From contig JADJPT010000002.1 in assembly GCA_016713125.1 (NCBI GenBank), positions 62,001 through 126,000 on the forward strand: a stretch of 64,000 nucleotides of DNA, given 5' to 3'. Positions within the stretch are counted from its first letter, which is position 1; the number at the start of each line of letters is the position of its first letter. The position numbers and the translations under genes were made by a program. This document shows positions 62,183 through 64,000 of the stretch, piece by piece. This stretch comes from Betaproteobacteria bacterium (GTDB lineage Bacteria; Pseudomonadota; Gammaproteobacteria; Burkholderiales; SG8-39). The notes beneath the pieces are model-generated. The model was not told where the DNA came from. It was given only the letters and a program-made list of their open reading frames with translations, and searched no databases.

Positions 62183-63061
62183 TCAGCGAGCAATGCCGGC
62201 TTGAGCCAATACTTCGGCGGCAAAATCCGAGGTTTTCTTCTCGATTCCCTCACCAACGACAAAGAACTTGTAGCCAAGCAACTTGGATTTTCGAGCAGTA
62301 AGCATCTTCTCGACCGTAAGCTTGTCGTCTTTCACGAATGGCTGACCTAACAACGAAGTTTCGGCAAGAAACTTGTTCAGCCCACCATCCACCATTTTTG
62401 AGATGATGTCCGCAGGTTTGCCAGACTCTTTAGCACGCGCTGCGAGAATCTCCTTCTCGCGAGCTACGAGATCCTCTGGAACGTCTTCCTTGCGCATGAA
62501 CTGCGGCTTGGCGAACGCAATGTGCATTGCCACGTCCTTGGCCGCGTCTTCCGTGCCGTCGACATCCACTATTACGCCGATCTTCGCTCCGTGAAGGTAC
62601 TGGGTGAGCTTCCCGCCTGCCTGCATGCGATGGAAGCGGCGAATGGAGATATTCTCGCCAATCTTCTGTACGAGCGCCTGCCGGCGTTCTTCGACATTCA
62701 CGCCACCTATCGAAAGCCTGGACAACCCGTCTACGTCGGATGGATTGTCGCGCGCGACAGCTTCCGCAAGCCCATTTGCAAAACCAAGAAAGTCCTCATT
62801 TCGAGCAACAAAATCCGTCTCGCAGTTGACTTCCACCAACGCACCAACTTTCCCATCTGCAGATATGTGGCTGCCCAGAATACCTTCGGCTGCAACTCGG
62901 CCTGCGGCCTTACTTGCCTTGGCACCGCTCTTTATGCGCAGCAGTTCCTCGGCTTTCTTGATGTCGCCTGCAGCTTCTTCCAGAGCCTTCTTGCACTCCA
63001 TCATGCCGAGTCCGGTCATTTCACGCAGTTCCTTGACCAACCCCGCGGTGATTTCTGCCAT
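62183..63061 (-). CDS. tsf: Elongation factor Ts
   Basis: EF-Ts recycles EF-Tu. The 292-residue protein has the UBA-like N-terminus LVKELREMTGLGMMECKKALEEAAGD, the TDFVARNEDFLGF segment (EF-Tu contact), the dimerisation and C-terminal modules, and a final EVLAQAG. It follows rpsB with a terminator-like hairpin between the two. Confidence 0.96.
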   Translation of the reverse strand: MAEITAGLVKELREMTGLGMMECKKALEEAAGDIKKAEELLRIKSGAKASKAAGRVAAEGILGSHISADGKVGALVEVNCETDFVARNEDFLGFANGLAEAVARDNPSDVDGLSRLSIGGVNVEERRQALVQKIGENISIRRFHRMQAGGKLTQYLHGAKIGVIVDVDGTEDAAKDVAMHIAFAKPQFMRKEDVPEDLVAREKEILAARAKESGKPADIISKMVDGGLNKFLAETSLLGQPFVKDDKLTVEKMLTARKSKLLGYKFFVVGEGIEKKTSDFAAEVLAQAGIAR

Positions 63062-63093
63062 TCTTTGCTCCTAATTCCTGATTTCAGTTTCAA

Positions 63094-63118
63094 AAAAAGG
63101 GGCAGCCAGCCCCTTTTT
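63094..63118 (-). terminator. Terminator/attenuator between rpsB and tsf
   Basis: On the minus strand AAAAAGGGGC, loop TGGCT, GCCCCTTTTTTT forms a perfect stem with a T run. It lies between rpsB and tsf and could reduce tsf transcription relative to rpsB, as reported for rpsB-tsf in other bacteria. Confidence 0.75.
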
Positions 63119-63141
63119 CGGTGGATCGGTCTTGACGCGCT

Positions 63142-63888
63142 CTATGCGCCAGCTTCCTCGTCGACTTCAACAAACTCGTCTCGCGAAGCCGTAACAACTT
63201 CCTCGACTGACTGCGAGCGCCCCTCCAGCACGGCATCCGCAACCCCCCGAGCGTAGAGGCGAATTGCACGGCTGGAGTCATCGTTTCCGGGAATCACGTA
63301 GTCGATTCCCTCAGGAGAATGGTTGGTATCGACGATTGCAACGACCGGGATGCCAAGCTTGTTGGCCTCGGTGACCGCACCCTTGTGATATCCAACATCA
63401 ACGATGAATATTGCATCCGGCAAGCTAGTAAGATCCTTGATTCCGCCAAGGCTGCGCTCGAGTTTCTCGAGCTCGCGCTGCATCACCAGAGCTTCTTTCT
63501 TCGCCATGCGCTCCAAGGAGCCGTCTTGCGACATCAGTTCCATGTCCTTGAGGCGCTTGATCGACTGCTTGACCGTCTTGAAATTGGTCAGCATGCCTCC
63601 TAACCAGCGATGATCCACGAATGGCGCGCCGCAGCGCATTGCCTCCTCGCGAACGATCTCACGGGCCTGTCGCTTGGTTCCTACGAAAAGCAGGTTGCCC
63701 TTGTTGGCGGACAACTGACGCACGAACTTCATAGCCCCCTGGTACATGACCAGAGTCTTCTCGAGGTTGATTATGTGAATTTTGTTGCGGTGCCCAAAGA
63801 TGTATTGCTCCATCTTGGGATTCCAATAGCGAGTCTGATGTCCGAAATGGACCCCCGCTTCAAGCATTTGACGCATAGTCACCGACAT
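63142..63888 (-). CDS. rpsB: 30S ribosomal protein S2
   Basis: S2 is a small-subunit protein. The 248-residue protein has MRQMLEAGVHFGHQTRYWNPKM, the FVGTKRQAREIVREEAMRCGAPFVDHRWLGGMLTNFKTVKQS block, and DVGYHKGAVTEANKLGIPVVAIVDTNHSPEGIDYVIPGND. The start at 63888 follows AGGAG. It begins the rpsB-tsf-pyrH-frr operon. Confidence 0.97.
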   Translation of the reverse strand: MSVTMRQMLEAGVHFGHQTRYWNPKMEQYIFGHRNKIHIINLEKTLVMYQGAMKFVRQLSANKGNLLFVGTKRQAREIVREEAMRCGAPFVDHRWLGGMLTNFKTVKQSIKRLKDMELMSQDGSLERMAKKEALVMQRELEKLERSLGGIKDLTSLPDAIFIVDVGYHKGAVTEANKLGIPVVAIVDTNHSPEGIDYVIPGNDDSSRAIRLYARGVADAVLEGRSQSVEEVVTASRDEFVEVDEEAGA

Positions 63889-64000
63889 TTCGAGCTCCTG
63901 TAGGGTTGGGTCTGCCGCAACGACGGTATGAACTCCCCGAATCTGCGGGGCACCCTAATCCGTCGGGCGGGGAATTTGGCTAGGGGCGGCTCCACAAGTG
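63889..64000 (-). promoter_or_regulatory. rpsB leader with a small hairpin
   Basis: The region upstream of rpsB holds the AGGAG ribosome-binding site (63895-63899 on the plus strand as CTCCT) and a 5-bp stem CCCCG/CGGGG (63935-63950) in the leader. S2 often regulates its own message through a leader structure; whether this one does is not known. The window ends here. Confidence 0.45.

Noticed and set aside
1..64000. CRISPR array, insertion sequence or rRNA
   Set aside because: No repeat-spacer pattern, transposase-like gene or rRNA sequence was seen.

Overview
The window reads as a chromosomal segment of a GC-rich betaproteobacterium. The evidence is gene content and order: recO-pdxJ-acpS-nagZ-uvrC-pgsA followed by tRNA-Gly/Cys/Leu; guaB-guaA near rnfH-ratA and smpB; divergent ppsA/ppsR; and the envelope and translation block rpsB-tsf-pyrH-frr-uppS-cdsA-dxr-rseP-bamA-ompH-lpxD-fabZ-lpxA-lpxB-rnhB-trmH. 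I do not name a genus.

Layout. 1-5.4 kb: vitamin B6, ACP activation, cell-wall recycling, excision repair and phospholipid synthesis, then three tRNA genes behind a good sigma-70 promoter. 5.5-14.3 kb: catabolic genes. These are a 5-oxoprolinase operon (pxpBCA), a 2-oxopent-4-enoate hydratase-like gene, and an opposing operon with a NicX-like ring-cleaving dioxygenase, an alpha/beta hydrolase, an acyl-CoA dehydrogenase and an acyl-CoA synthetase. 14.3-21 kb: housekeeping genes (holB, tmk, mltG, ygfZ) and small conserved families. 21-24 kb: an aldolase/short-chain dehydrogenase fusion next to mtnA, suggesting a DHAP-shunt-like route. 24-30.7 kb: gshA, a TPP decarboxylase, an L,D-transpeptidase, tadA and an unusual pyruvate-kinase-like protein.

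30.7-40.7 kb is the accessory region. It has a broken peroxiredoxin gene, a cysteine-rich secreted protein, an orphan TPR-secretin gene with several frame breaks, a fragment of a tricarboxylate-binding (Bug) gene, and a RelE-type toxin-antitoxin pair. It also has a three-gene redox operon (an exported protoglobin, an AhpD-like protein and a thioredoxin-fold protein with CPGC) under a divergent AraC regulator, and an orphan AbiEi-type antitoxin beside a palindrome. A 10-bp repeat of the guaA 3' end at 35,721 and 40,737 brackets the last 5 kb and suggests a small island inserted at guaA.

40.7-64 kb: purine synthesis (guaBA), ratA/rnfH, smpB, PEP synthase and its regulator, then the long minus-strand envelope and translation block.

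A general caution: at least a dozen conserved genes (nagZ, uvrC, holB, ppsA, lpxB, rseP, dxr, cdsA and others) are each broken by a one-base gain or loss, often in a homopolymer. Several are normally essential, so most of these breaks are probably sequencing or assembly errors. I annotate such genes as single full-length genes and give the break point.
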